From Ilyomonas sp965199905 (lineage in GTDB: Bacteria; Bacteroidota; Bacteroidia; Chitinophagales; Chitinophagaceae): a stretch of 64,000 nucleotides of DNA. How positions within the stretch are numbered: position 1 is the first letter of the stretch; every line of letters begins with the position of its first letter. The position numbers and the translations under genes were made by a program. Positions 52,138 to 61,686 of the stretch are shown piece after piece. The notes under the pieces are model-generated. The model saw only the letters and a program-made list of their open reading frames with translations, was not told the origin of the DNA and did not search any database. The stretch lies in NCBI GenBank assembly GCA_965199905.1, contig OZ241366.1:3782001-3846000 (forward strand). Reading direction: 5' to 3'.

Positions 52138-52845
52138 TTATTCAGTAAAACGGTAACCCACGCCCCAGGTGGTTAGTATATAAACAGGTTCGTTCAGGTT
52201 GGGCTCTATCTTTATTCGCAAACGGTTAATGTGCGAGGTAACAGTATGTTCATACCCTTTAAATGAATAGCCCCATACATCTTCCAGCAGTTGCTGGCGG
52301 CTGAAAGTTTTGCCGGGATTGCCCGCCATCAGGTATAATAAATCAAACTCTTTTACTGTAAGGTCAAGATAATTTGTGCCTAACAAAACCTGTCTTTTTT
52401 CTTTATTGATGATTAAGTTATTGATGCGTATCTCACCGGAAGAATCGGTTCCGTTTGCGTTGCGGTAAGGCTGCTCAATACGCCGGAAGATGGCTTTAAT
52501 TCTTGCCATTAATTCACGAATGCTAAATGGTTTTGTTATGTAGTCATCTGCGCCTAACTCAAGCGCCAATACCTTATCTATTTCTTCTGCGCGGGAAGTG
52601 AGCATGATAACCGGTGTCATAATTTTTTTCTGCCGCATCATTTTACAAACTTCCAGCCCATCAAGATCGGGCAGCATAATATCAAGAATGACAAGATCGT
52701 AGCGGTTTACAGATATATCTTCTGCTGCTTTTGCACCGTTGCCACAAGTAGATAAATGATAGGCTGGTTCTGCTACATGAAGCGCAAGCAGTTGAACGAT
52801 ATCGGGATCGTCTTCAACTAATAATATTTGTTTGGCTCCACTCAT
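52138..52845 (-). CDS. OmpR-type response regulator
   Basis: A 235-residue DNA-binding regulator. Receiver domain: acidic pocket E11-D13, D55 phosphoacceptor, T83, K105. C-terminal winged helix (about 135-232): LDLTVKEFDLLYLMAGNPGKTFSRQQLLEDVWGY and HTVTSHINRLRIKIE. It is the first gene of the pair; the kinase follows after one base. Confidence 0.95.
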   Translation of the reverse strand: MSGAKQILLVEDDPDIVQLLALHVAEPAYHLSTCGNGAKAAEDISVNRYDLVILDIMLPDLDGLEVCKMMRQKKIMTPVIMLTSRAEEIDKVLALELGADDYITKPFSIRELMARIKAIFRRIEQPYRNANGTDSSGEIRINNLIINKEKRQVLLGTNYLDLTVKEFDLLYLMAGNPGKTFSRQQLLEDVWGYSFKGYEHTVTSHINRLRIKIEPNLNEPVYILTTWGVGYRFTE

Positions 52846-53177
52846 AACAAACTATGTGTTGTGTAAAGATGAAAGCATTTCCATTACATGTTTATCTGAA
52901 TGAAAATGCCGCTTTGTATAAACATACAAATGTGGCTGCAAACAGGGAATAGTTATCAATTTGAATTCTCATATTTTAGTAACATTTCCCCCACATTCAT
53001 TGTAGCTTATCATTAACAATAAAACGCATTGCATTGCGCGTGCGGCTGCGCATGAGCGTAACTTCGGAAGTGGCTTCCAGCTATCAAATAAAAGGAAAAT
53101 AAGAACCCGTGGTGGTTCGTTTTTCTTTGCTATACATTTGTTCTGCCGTTGCTATTTGGCGGTTTAAACATATTATC

Positions 53178-54089
53178 ATGTTTCTCTTCGTTATAGGTCT
53201 TATCATTTTCTTTGTTAGCCTGGGTCTTAGCCGTACCAATCCAAATTTTAAACAATATGCACGAACCGTTCAGGGCATTGGTGTTCTGCTCGCCATACTT
53301 GGCTTTATAGCTGCCGGCACGGTGCAGATTGATGCCGGCGAAGTTGGCGTGCAAAAGCTGTTTGGTAACATTCAAAGCAACGTGCTCACAAGTGGTTTGC
53401 ACCTTATCAATCCACTTGTTGAAGTAGAGCATCTTGATGTAAGAACGCAGAATTATACCATGAGCGGCACCAACACCGAAGGCAATAAACAAGGCGATGA
53501 TGCCATTCGTGTGCTCTCTGCCGACGGGCTGGAAGTTACCATCGACTTATCGGTATTGTACCATGTGGTGCCTTCTGAAGCGCCTAAGTTATTAAGGCAA
53601 ACAGGTGCTGATTATGAAGATAAAATTGTACGCCCCATCACGCGCACACGCATCCGCGATAATGCTGTGTATTATGATGCTGTGGGCTTGTTTTCTACCA
53701 AGCGAGATGAGTTTCAGCAGCGCATCTTCAGCACCATCGAAAGAGACTTTAAAGCCCGGGGTTTAGTGCTGGAGAATCTGCTGGTGCGAAACATTACATT
53801 GCCTGCCAGCGTAAAAACAACCATCGAGCAAAAGATAAGTGCCGAGCAGGATGCGCAAAAGATGCGCTTTGTGCTGCAAAAAGAGCAACAGGAAGCTGAA
53901 CGAAAGCGTATTGAAGCGCAGGGCATCGCCGATTATCAGCGCATCATCAGTGAAAGTCTTACCGATAAACAGTTGCAATACGAGCGTATTAAAGCGCAGC
54001 TCGAAATTGCCAAATCACCCAACTCAAAAGTGATTGTTATGGGCAGCGGCAACACGCCGGTGATACTGGATACAAAAGATAATAAGTAA
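53178..54089 (+). CDS. prohibitin-like (SPFH / Band 7) membrane protein
   Basis: 303 residues from the ATG at 53178 (MFLFVIGLIIFFVSL). Two hydrophobic helices near the N-terminus are followed by the Band 7 domain (IDAGEVGVQKLFGNIQ, GLHLINPLVEV, LSVLYHVVPSEAP) and a long coiled coil rich in E, Q, K and R (EQKISAEQDAQKMRFVLQKEQQEAERKRIEAQG). Such proteins form large membrane rings and are associated with membrane-protein quality control. It is a single gene followed by a strong terminator. Confidence 0.9.
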   Translation: MFLFVIGLIIFFVSLGLSRTNPNFKQYARTVQGIGVLLAILGFIAAGTVQIDAGEVGVQKLFGNIQSNVLTSGLHLINPLVEVEHLDVRTQNYTMSGTNTEGNKQGDDAIRVLSADGLEVTIDLSVLYHVVPSEAPKLLRQTGADYEDKIVRPITRTRIRDNAVYYDAVGLFSTKRDEFQQRIFSTIERDFKARGLVLENLLVRNITLPASVKTTIEQKISAEQDAQKMRFVLQKEQQEAERKRIEAQGIADYQRIISESLTDKQLQYERIKAQLEIAKSPNSKVIVMGSGNTPVILDTKDNK

Positions 54090-54130
54090 ATAAAAAAGCG
54101 CTCACCAGGCTTAAAAGAAGCAATCGTCCA

Positions 54131-54179
54131 TAAATACTAAAGCCATCCCGACATGTCGTTGGGATGGCTTTAGTATTTA
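54131..54179. terminator. bidirectional terminator
   Basis: A perfect 19-bp stem (54131-54149 with 54161-54179) around an 11-base loop, between the convergent prohibitin-like and GH16 genes. Confidence 0.88.
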
Positions 54180-54190
54180 TAAAAATGAAT

Positions 54191-55003
54191 TTATTTCTTC
54201 TGGTATACTCTTACCCAATCCACATACATTTTTGCAGGGAATAAACTGCTATCAACCGTTTGTCCCGGCCAGTTACCACCCACCGCAAAGTTGAACAAAA
54301 TGAAAGATGGTTTGCGAAATGCATCATAGCTGGTTGATGTAATGTCGGTAGTATGATACACAGTGCTATCTACATACCACTTAATATAAGTTGATGTCCA
54401 TTCTATACCATACACATGGTATGAAGAAGGTGATGAAGACATGCTTTTGCTATCCTGTTGATGACCATTATTATTCCAGTGAAGAGTACCGTAAATAATA
54501 CTGTCTGCATTAATGTGCTCCATAATATCCGTTTCGCCGCTAATGGGCCAGCCTGCGGTACCAATGTTTGCGCCCAGCATCCAGAAAGCCGGCCACAAGC
54601 CTTGCCCAACAGGCATTTTAATGCGAGCTTCTATCTTGCCAAATGTAAATTCTTTTTTACCCTGTGTGTTTATGCGCGAAGAGGTGTAACTGTTTTTGCC
54701 AACCGTTTCTTTCTTCGCTGTGATGATAAGATTACCGTTCTCAAAGGTAGCATTTTTTCCGTCCGTATAATATTCCTGTTCGTTGTTGCCCCAGCCATTG
54801 CCGCCGGTGTCAAAGCTCCAGTTATGGGTGTTGATAGCGGTGCTGTCAAACTCATCTGACCATACTAATTGATAAGGCATTGTGTCAATATCCACCGGTG
54901 GTGAAGCAGGTGGCGTATATGTGTTGTTAGATGATGATTTGGTACAAAAAGACAGCAGGCAGATAGCAAAAACCGGCAAAACAAATTTTACAATGCGTTT
55001 CAT
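54191..55003 (-). CDS. GH16 endo-beta-glucanase lipoprotein
   Basis: 270 residues from the ATG at 55003 (MKRIVKFVLPVFAI); an ATG at 55018 adds five residues. Lipobox LSFC with C20. The GH16 catalytic motif ETDIMEH has nucleophile E157, D159 and acid/base E162. WSDEFDSTAINTHNW at the start and FILFNFAVGGNWPG at the end are family hallmarks (laminarinase / licheninase type). It would degrade beta-1,3- or mixed-linked glucans at the cell surface. Convergent with the prohibitin-like gene. Confidence 0.92.
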   Translation of the reverse strand: MKRIVKFVLPVFAICLLSFCTKSSSNNTYTPPASPPVDIDTMPYQLVWSDEFDSTAINTHNWSFDTGGNGWGNNEQEYYTDGKNATFENGNLIITAKKETVGKNSYTSSRINTQGKKEFTFGKIEARIKMPVGQGLWPAFWMLGANIGTAGWPISGETDIMEHINADSIIYGTLHWNNNGHQQDSKSMSSSPSSYHVYGIEWTSTYIKWYVDSTVYHTTDITSTSYDAFRKPSFILFNFAVGGNWPGQTVDSSLFPAKMYVDWVRVYQKK

Positions 55004-55048
55004 AAAGCAAGTATTCATAAATAAAGATAAGAAGAGAGGAGTGAATGG

Positions 55049-55930
55049 CTATTGATTAATCGGTGTGCCAGCCAATATATCTGTCACCGTTTCGCCGGGA
55101 AGTAAAAGGTATAACTTCGGCTGCAGCGCATACTTATCACACAAATCCAACACTCTTTTTTTGATCTGTTCATTTGTATACCGCGAAGAAAAATGCCCGA
55201 GGATAAGGTTCTCAATTTGTAGCTGGCTAACCATGTTAATGACATCCTCAACATGGCTATGCTGGTTGCCGTGCGTGCGTAGTTTTACATCGTCACCATC
55301 GCCTAAAAATGTCGCTTCGTGAATGAGCGTTTCGCAGTTGTTCCAGCGTTCCATATCCTCAACAGGCGTATCGCCGGAATAAGCCAATACACAGTTGCTT
55401 ACTTCCTCCGATATGTTTTCTTTTCCGCGCTCAAAACTAAGTTGTCTTACTTCTTCTTCAGATAAAGAAGCAAACTCCGTCTTTAGCTTTCGCTTCGTCT
55501 GAAACACTTTGTAGCTAAGGCTTTTGATGATGTTAGCATCTGTTACCACATGCCCGTTGCGAAGCGGCTCTGCATAAAACAGATCACTCTTAATCCAAAG
55601 CCTGTCGCCGGGCTGTACAGGCTGCCAGGTTGTTTGTGCTACCTGCTTATCAAACTGCCTGGTAAACGCTTCCAAAGCCTTGAAAGATTGTGCATCTTTC
55701 GGGTAATACATAACAGGCAATTGTGGTCTTGCATTCAGTTGATTGAGCTGCAACAAACCGGTGAGATGATCTCTGTCTGCATGAGATAAAAACACGCTCT
55801 TCACCTTCCGGCTCTTTTGCAATAAAGATGAAACAACGCCATCGCCGGCATCTAATAAAATACCTAACTCTTCCACAAAATACCAGGTGGCAAATAAAGC
55901 AGTCGAATAACCTGTGATCGTGAGTTTCAT
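55049..55930 (-). CDS. metallo-beta-lactamase-fold hydrolase (RNase Z-like)
   Basis: A 293-residue cytoplasmic enzyme. The metal motif is FLSHADRDHLTG, in which the usual HxHxDH appears as HADRDH. GILLDAGDGVVSSLL precedes it. Later ligands: LAYSGDTPVEDME, LIHEATF and ILGHFSSRY. Order and spacing fit RNase Z-like proteins, but the changed second histidine makes tRNA processing uncertain. Confidence 0.8.
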   Translation of the reverse strand: MKLTITGYSTALFATWYFVEELGILLDAGDGVVSSLLQKSRKVKSVFLSHADRDHLTGLLQLNQLNARPQLPVMYYPKDAQSFKALEAFTRQFDKQVAQTTWQPVQPGDRLWIKSDLFYAEPLRNGHVVTDANIIKSLSYKVFQTKRKLKTEFASLSEEEVRQLSFERGKENISEEVSNCVLAYSGDTPVEDMERWNNCETLIHEATFLGDGDDVKLRTHGNQHSHVEDVINMVSQLQIENLILGHFSSRYTNEQIKKRVLDLCDKYALQPKLYLLLPGETVTDILAGTPINQ

Positions 55931-56027
55931 GGTTTGCTACATGCAAACGGGCGGCCGATATTGTTTCTTTTATTGAAAAAAAATAACAAAAGATGAATGA
56001 TGCCTTCCACTATTTTACTTTAGGCAA

Positions 56028-57575
56028 TTACTGCTTTTGCACACCGGTTAATGTAGTTGCATTCTTACCAAAGTCCTCACTTCGTTGTTCCTCTATATGT
56101 ATCTTATTGCTATCAGTATGGCAAATGAAGGTTTCCGTATGCGGGCTTTCAATATAGCGCAGTACCAGCTTCAGTGTATTGGCTTCCTGCCATGTATAAG
56201 CAGCCGCTACTTTAGTTGGATAAATCATAGATGTATTTTCGATAGCTCCGGCAAGCAGCGAAGGACCCGGCTTATTAGTTTGTGATAAGTTCCATTTGCC
56301 TTCCGAAAATGGAATGCTGTAAGAGGTTTTACCAGTGTTGAAGCCAACAGAACAAACACCATCAGCAAAGTGAAACGACATTTCTTTCAGGTTCAGTTTA
56401 TTACTATCGAGTGTAAATGTTTTGCTGTTGAGAGAAGATCCGTTGTCGTTATTATTTGCCGCAGGCACTGGCAATGATAAAGCCTTCAGTTGACTGGTTA
56501 AAGCAGCATCAGCGCGTGTGTCTGCAGGCAAAGATTTGCCTTTAAAAGCGGGCAGCAAATATTGCCATACAAGGTTAATCTCAGCCTGCATATCTGCTGT
56601 TTCTGCCGTGATGGCAAGCGCCGCATCCTGGTCGGGCATTACAATCATATACTGACCAAAAGCACCATCGCCGCGATAAGCATTGTTGCGGCAGCGCCAC
56701 ATCTGGTAGCAATAGCCTTGCAGCCAGTCGCTCGGGTCTTTCTTAGATTGTGGAGCCGAAGGATCCTGCATAATCTTCATCGTGCTGGCTTCTTTTACCC
56801 ACTCTGCTGAAATGATTTGCTTTCCATTCCACTTGCCGCCTTGCAGGAAAAGCTGCGCAAATTTTGCCATGTCTTCTGTTTTCAGTCGCAAGCCCCAGCC
56901 GCCGGTGTTGATGCCTTTGGTGTCCGTTTCCCAATCTATGCCACTGATGCCTAAAGGCGCAAACAGGCGCGGCGTAAGGTAGTCAATTGCTTTTTGCCCG
57001 GTTGCTTTTTGCACAATGGCGCTTAACATATAAGTGCCAAGCGAATTGTATAAAAATACGCTGCCCGGCTCGTGCTGAATGGGCGTTGCCAAAAAGGCTT
57101 TTATCCAGTTGCTGTCTTTGCCCACCAGCGGTGTAGGGTCAGGCTCCTGTCCATCTGACATCATCAGTGCATCTTTCACCGTAAGATGCGAGAGATAAGG
57201 GCTGATGGTATCCGGCAAATCGTTGGGGAAGAAGCTAATGACTTTATCATCCAATGATAACTTTTTCTCTCCAACCGCAAAGCCAATGGCAGTTGCTGTA
57301 AAACTCTTACTGCATGAATAAAGTGTATGCTTCAAATTGGGACGATAAGGATTCCACCAGCCTTCGGCAATCACTTTGCCGTGGCGCAGCAGCATAAAGC
57401 TGTGAAACTCTGTTTTGCTTTTGGAAGCCGCTTCTACAAAGGCTGAAATATCTTTTGCCGAAACCCCTTGTAACTCGGGCGTGCTGTGTGGCAGCGATGT
57501 ATTTGTTTGCGCAGTGCAGATACAGTTAACAATAAGAAATATAATGGCAGTAAAAACAAGTTTGCAGGATGACAT
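56028..57575 (-). CDS. secreted serine hydrolase (class C beta-lactamase fold)
   Basis: A 515-residue exported protein (signal peptide about 1-22). The catalytic SxxK is S87-C-S-K90; the tyrosine motif is Y176-N-S. The C-terminal 130 residues form an extra domain (SLPADTRADAALTSQLKAL onwards) seen in DUF-tailed serine hydrolases. Peptidase, esterase or beta-lactamase activity is possible; most relatives are not true beta-lactamases. The gene runs in the same direction as DUF3445 upstream (45 bases). Confidence 0.85.
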   Translation of the reverse strand: MSSCKLVFTAIIFLIVNCICTAQTNTSLPHSTPELQGVSAKDISAFVEAASKSKTEFHSFMLLRHGKVIAEGWWNPYRPNLKHTLYSCSKSFTATAIGFAVGEKKLSLDDKVISFFPNDLPDTISPYLSHLTVKDALMMSDGQEPDPTPLVGKDSNWIKAFLATPIQHEPGSVFLYNSLGTYMLSAIVQKATGQKAIDYLTPRLFAPLGISGIDWETDTKGINTGGWGLRLKTEDMAKFAQLFLQGGKWNGKQIISAEWVKEASTMKIMQDPSAPQSKKDPSDWLQGYCYQMWRCRNNAYRGDGAFGQYMIVMPDQDAALAITAETADMQAEINLVWQYLLPAFKGKSLPADTRADAALTSQLKALSLPVPAANNNDNGSSLNSKTFTLDSNKLNLKEMSFHFADGVCSVGFNTGKTSYSIPFSEGKWNLSQTNKPGPSLLAGAIENTSMIYPTKVAAAYTWQEANTLKLVLRYIESPHTETFICHTDSNKIHIEEQRSEDFGKNATTLTGVQKQ

Positions 57576-57620
57576 AGCATCGTTTTAAGAAGACAAAATA
57601 TAAAAGAGAAATTGCAGGAT

Positions 57621-58559
57621 TTATCGTTCAATGATATTGCGAAGATATTCTACCAATGCATCATAAAAAGGCGTGATGGCTTTATAGTTTAGCATCTCTT
57701 TCGGCGTTGTTTGCAATACGTCGCGCATATTCTGCGCCTGTTTATTTGTCATTTGTTCATCATCTAAAGTGTTCTGATACATATGCACCCCAAACAGCAC
57801 ACAGCCCGAATGCGGCAGCCGGCTTACCGTTTGTCGTTCAATGCGCAGGTATACATGATTGCCAATATTTTCAGGCGTTAACTCAAGTGCCAGCCTTTTT
57901 AATTCTTCATTGTAAGGCGTATTATACTTCGATGATAAATCAAGATTGTTCCATACTTTAAAGTTCCAGCTGCAGCGCCATACGGGTTTGCTCACCTGTA
58001 TTTTTTCCATCAGCTTTTGCGCGGTTTGCATGGTCCCATTTATCATGGTTGGCGCAGGTGCATGAATGGTTAGGAATGGTTGCCCGAATTTATCATCCAG
58101 GCTCCAGCCATTGGCAAAGCAAAGCTGGCCGGCGATGAGTGCTGCGCTGTCGTCATTACTTAGTATTAATAAATCTTCCTGCACTTGCCTGCCTATCCAA
58201 TCTAACGGTTTCAAAGGCAGTGTATTTTCATCGCCAAAAATGAAGTTGGTTTCTTCATCGAGGTATGTGTTTATCCAGTGCCAGTGGTCTTTTTTTTTGT
58301 ATAAAATGAAATGCTGCGGATCGATGTTCCTTAAATCATTTAGTATGATATCTACCACGTCCCATTGTGCTGTCAATGCATTTGGTGATGAACGATAATA
58401 GTAGCGATGGTCTTCATGCAGCAGCTTTCTTTTCTCCTTTATTTCAGGTAAATAATGTTCATTATCAACGTCGGTGAGCCTGTCTTTTTGCGTAATCAAA
58501 GCCGTGCCCATGCGCAGGTCAAACTGGTTGCCAAAGGGGAAGTATGGTAACTTATGCAT
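57621..58559 (-). CDS. DUF3445 / haem-dependent oxidative N-demethylase-like protein
   Basis: A 312-residue protein. LQEDLLILSNDDSAALIAGQLCFANGWSLDDKFGQPFLTIHAPAPT and the later RIERQTVSRLPHSGCVLFGVHMY match DUF3445, the family of haem-binding N-demethylase alpha subunits. The two histidines in IHAP and at the C-terminal part could serve haem or PAS-like binding. No partner subunits are nearby. Substrate unknown. The ATG at 58559 opens the frame. Confidence 0.85.
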   Translation of the reverse strand: MHKLPYFPFGNQFDLRMGTALITQKDRLTDVDNEHYLPEIKEKRKLLHEDHRYYYRSSPNALTAQWDVVDIILNDLRNIDPQHFILYKKKDHWHWINTYLDEETNFIFGDENTLPLKPLDWIGRQVQEDLLILSNDDSAALIAGQLCFANGWSLDDKFGQPFLTIHAPAPTMINGTMQTAQKLMEKIQVSKPVWRCSWNFKVWNNLDLSSKYNTPYNEELKRLALELTPENIGNHVYLRIERQTVSRLPHSGCVLFGVHMYQNTLDDEQMTNKQAQNMRDVLQTTPKEMLNYKAITPFYDALVEYLRNIIER

Positions 58560-58640
58560 GGCTTTTTTGTGGCTTTACAAATGAGATTCTTATTGCCGTA
58601 AACATAAGTAAGAAATGGATGATCCGCTTCTATAAAATAT

Positions 58641-58710
58641 CATCATTGATCCGAACCTTGAACGGAGAATCACAACTGCCGATCATAAAGTGACGGTCGA
58701 TGGCTGCTAA
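58641..58710 (-). repeat. dispersed hairpin element, copy 4 (no hairpin, short core)
   Basis: On the minus strand: CAGCCATCGACCGTCACTTT, ATGATCGGCAGTTG, a core of only 12 bases, then CAAGGTTCGGATCAATGAT. The flanking blocks correspond to copies 2 and 3 while the hairpin is absent. It lies between the divergent DUF3445 and delta-60 genes. Confidence 0.65.
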
Positions 58711-58833
58711 AACTCTATTTGTATTTTACTCAAATTGATCCATTGTCAAACAAACTCTTCGGCAGGTAATCCAACCAATTCATTAAAAACGTTACTTTGA
58801 AACTTATTCTTACTAACACATCATTCGCTAACT

Positions 58834-60645
58834 ATGAATCTTTCTACACGTGCTTGCCTTGTACTTATTGCCTTTTCATTTATTATTCCATCCGTTATTG
58901 CACAGCCTGGTTCTTTGTCCGCTTCTTTCGGCGTAGGCGGTAAGCTTACCGATCCATCGCGACAGACTTTTGAAAAAGCCATTGCCTCGCAAGGCAAAAA
59001 AATAGTAATCGGCAGCCAGGGATTTTACCAGGGCTTTCAAACTTTTCTCGTTGACCGCTTGCTGCCCGACGGAAGGAAAGACAGTTCGTTTGGAACCGGC
59101 GGAACTGCCTTCATACTGTTTTCGGGCGACAATAACCCGGGTAATATAACCAGTGGAATAAACGCCATTTCTTTGCTTCCCGATGGAAAAATTGTAGCGG
59201 TTGGCCATGCAGAAAATGGCGGGAAAAATATTGCGATCGCACGCTTTCTTCCGGATGGCGAGCCCGATGCTTCGTTTGGTAAAAACGGCGCTTCGCTCTC
59301 TGGCTTTGGTATTGATGAAACCCCGGTTAATATGGCTGTTCAGCCCGATGGCAAGCTGGTTGTCTGCGGTACTTCAACGCCCGATTTTACGCCCGGCAAT
59401 AACCACTTTTTTGTTGCAAGGTATATGCCCGATGGCAGCGTGGACAATGGTTTTGGCAACAAGGGCATCGTGGTAAGTAATTATACCGGCTCTGCCAATG
59501 CCGTGGTGATAAAAGCAGATGGCGATATTGTTGCCGGTGGCTACAGCACGGGCGTTGATGGCATCAGCTTTCACATTGAATGTTATACCGCCAATGGCAG
59601 CTACAATAATAACTTTGGAAATGGTGGCATTGCCGACAACCGCATCAATGGCGGCTTCCTCAATTTCATCAACGATATTGCTGTGCAGGCAGATGGCAAA
59701 CTGGTAGCCGCCGGCAGAACAAACGGCAGCGGTGTTCAGACGTTTACACTTGCCCGCTACAACAGCAATGGCAGCTTCGATAACAGTTTTGGAACAAACG
59801 GTATTGTGCTTACTTCCTTTGCCGGCGCTACCGGCGAAGCAGAGAAAATAATGCTGCCGGCGAAAGGTGATCACATCCTTGTTTCCGGCAATAGAAACAG
59901 CAATAATGGTGGCGATTTTGTGATCGCTTCTTATACGCTTAGCGGCGCTACGGACTCTGCTTTTGGCGGGGCAGGCATTGTAACAACTGACTTTGGCGGC
60001 AGCGATTTTAATAGCTCCGCCGCGCTCTCCGATGATGGCAGCATCACTGCTTTGGGAAGCAATACCGGGCAATACCCGTTTGCCGTGCGCGCCCTGGCTA
60101 AGTATAATGACTACCCGGCTTCTGTGTCGTTATTTGTAAAAATAAAACGCTGGCTGCAGAACCATATTCTTACCTGGAATGGCTTGCCGGCAGCAGATAA
60201 CATTGCGTATTATAAAGTAGAGCAAAGCGCAAATTGTAAAAACGGTTTTACAGAAATCAAAAGCATCAGTGGCGCGTCAGACGCGAAAGAATATAGTGTA
60301 ACCAACAGCCGCTTGCTGGCTGGCGCTAACTACTATCGCATTAAAGCCATTGGCGCTGATGGCTCCGTAAAGTATAGCGAAACAGTAAGTCTTACTAACA
60401 CCATTTCTTCGTTATCTGTTTATCCAAACCCTGCAAAAGATGTGATTGTGATAAGAGGATTGAAAGCGGATGTTACTTCACATATCAGCATAGCCAACGA
60501 TGGTGGCAAAGTGATGATGAGAGCCGTAAGCAGCAAAAACGCACAGTACCGTATGGTGGTAAGTGATCTGCAGAAAGGAAGCTATCATCTTGTCATCACG
60601 ACGCCGGATGGAAGTGTGGAAACGAAGATGTTTGTGAAGGAGTAG
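58834..60645 (+). CDS. secreted delta-60-repeat protein with type A type IX sorting domain
   Basis: A 603-residue protein with signal peptide (about 1-24, ending VIAQ). About seven repeats of the form LPDGKIVAVGHAENGGKNIAIARFLPDGEPDASFGKNG, the delta-60 (beta-propeller-like) pattern, run from about 30 to 430. A fibronectin-like segment follows. The last 75 residues, SLSVYPNPAKDVIVI to KGSYHLVITTPDGSVETKMFVK, are the type A type IX secretion signal. The protein is exported and anchored through the PorV route. Confidence 0.9.
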   Translation: MNLSTRACLVLIAFSFIIPSVIAQPGSLSASFGVGGKLTDPSRQTFEKAIASQGKKIVIGSQGFYQGFQTFLVDRLLPDGRKDSSFGTGGTAFILFSGDNNPGNITSGINAISLLPDGKIVAVGHAENGGKNIAIARFLPDGEPDASFGKNGASLSGFGIDETPVNMAVQPDGKLVVCGTSTPDFTPGNNHFFVARYMPDGSVDNGFGNKGIVVSNYTGSANAVVIKADGDIVAGGYSTGVDGISFHIECYTANGSYNNNFGNGGIADNRINGGFLNFINDIAVQADGKLVAAGRTNGSGVQTFTLARYNSNGSFDNSFGTNGIVLTSFAGATGEAEKIMLPAKGDHILVSGNRNSNNGGDFVIASYTLSGATDSAFGGAGIVTTDFGGSDFNSSAALSDDGSITALGSNTGQYPFAVRALAKYNDYPASVSLFVKIKRWLQNHILTWNGLPAADNIAYYKVEQSANCKNGFTEIKSISGASDAKEYSVTNSRLLAGANYYRIKAIGADGSVKYSETVSLTNTISSLSVYPNPAKDVIVIRGLKADVTSHISIANDGGKVMMRAVSSKNAQYRMVVSDLQKGSYHLVITTPDGSVETKMFVKE

Positions 60646-60662
60646 AAAGATTTCTGATAAAT

Positions 60663-60703
60663 AAAAAACACCTTTTGCAATCATCTTGCGAAGGGTGTTT
60701 TTT
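60663..60703. terminator. terminator between the delta-60 and hydrolase genes
   Basis: AAAAAACACC-containing arm (60663-60675) pairs with the GGTGTTTTTT-containing arm (60691-60703), with one mismatch. A/T runs on both sides serve both convergent genes. Confidence 0.7.
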
Positions 60704-60738
60704 ATTTATTGCAACTTCTGAAATCATCAATGGAATTC

Positions 60739-61587
60739 TTACTGAAACACGCCTTCATTTTTAATCTCCCGGTAGGGTGTGCTGAAGAAACGATACACTA
60801 CTTTATTGAAATCATCTTTATAAAAGATAGGAGTTGAATGCCCGGAGTTCGGCAGTATCCACAGATCGCTCTTCGGTATGTTTTGGGCAATCAAGAGGGT
60901 GTGCTGCGGACGAATGATATCATGGTCGCCGCCAATGATAAGCGAAGGGCACGAAATGGTTTTTAACTGCGCCAAAGAAATATGCGGCTCGTACGATAAA
61001 AGGTGCGCGAGCTTCAGCTCATTTTTGGTTTTTGCATCCTGCGGTTTGCTTTTTAGCCGTGCATTTTCATTCATTGCCCAGTTGTAAGTAAACGCATCAA
61101 TAGCGCTGGTATCCGGCCAAAGATTGGCGCCCGTTACCGCCAGCTTTTTTACTTTATCAGGATGACGTATGGCGAGCAGCAAACCATTTATGCCGCCATC
61201 GCTCCAGCCAATGACATAGCACGAATCGAGGTGCAGTGTATCGAGCAAAGCATTCAGATCATCCGTCATCATTTCATAGCTCAATGAGTCTTTTGTGTCA
61301 ACCGATTTTCCCTGCGCGCGGCTATCGGCAAGTATTACTTTGTAATGCTTGGAAAAGAAAGGAACCTGGTATAAAAAATTATTGATGGAGCCGCCATTAC
61401 CATGAATAATAAGCAGCGGCTCGCCGGAGCCATACGTTTCATAATACATGCGAAAGCCACGCGTGTTTACATACTTGCCAACCTTTTCATTTCGCCCGTA
61501 AGTAGTGGTATCGAAAGGCGATTGAGCGCAGGCAAATTGTGTACTGTAGAAAAGAAAAAACAGGACGTAAAAAATTGATGTCTTCAT
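60739..61587 (-). CDS. secreted alpha/beta hydrolase
   Basis: 282 residues from the ATG at 61587 (MKTSIFYVLFFLFYS, signal peptide ending ACAQ). The longer frame to 61674 would place charged residues before the signal. Nucleophile S129 in GWSDGG, oxyanion HGNGGS, acid and base in GGDHD and NSGHS. LADSRAQGKS is the family helix-capping motif. Substrate unknown. It lies 99 bases downstream of cheB on the same strand. Confidence 0.85.
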   Translation of the reverse strand: MKTSIFYVLFFLFYSTQFACAQSPFDTTTYGRNEKVGKYVNTRGFRMYYETYGSGEPLLIIHGNGGSINNFLYQVPFFSKHYKVILADSRAQGKSVDTKDSLSYEMMTDDLNALLDTLHLDSCYVIGWSDGGINGLLLAIRHPDKVKKLAVTGANLWPDTSAIDAFTYNWAMNENARLKSKPQDAKTKNELKLAHLLSYEPHISLAQLKTISCPSLIIGGDHDIIRPQHTLLIAQNIPKSDLWILPNSGHSTPIFYKDDFNKVVYRFFSTPYREIKNEGVFQ

Positions 61588-61686
61588 ATAAAGTTGTAAA
61601 GACTTTTTAGTGGTTTTGTATGATAACCTGCCAGGTTTAAAAAACAACATTTCAGAAAGCTCCGTTATAAACATAATAGCAGCGGC

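Noticed and set aside
59374..60072. 232-codon minus-strand frame within the delta-60 gene
   Set aside because: The repeats and codon bias of the plus-strand gene create it; its content is alanine- and isoleucine-rich noise.
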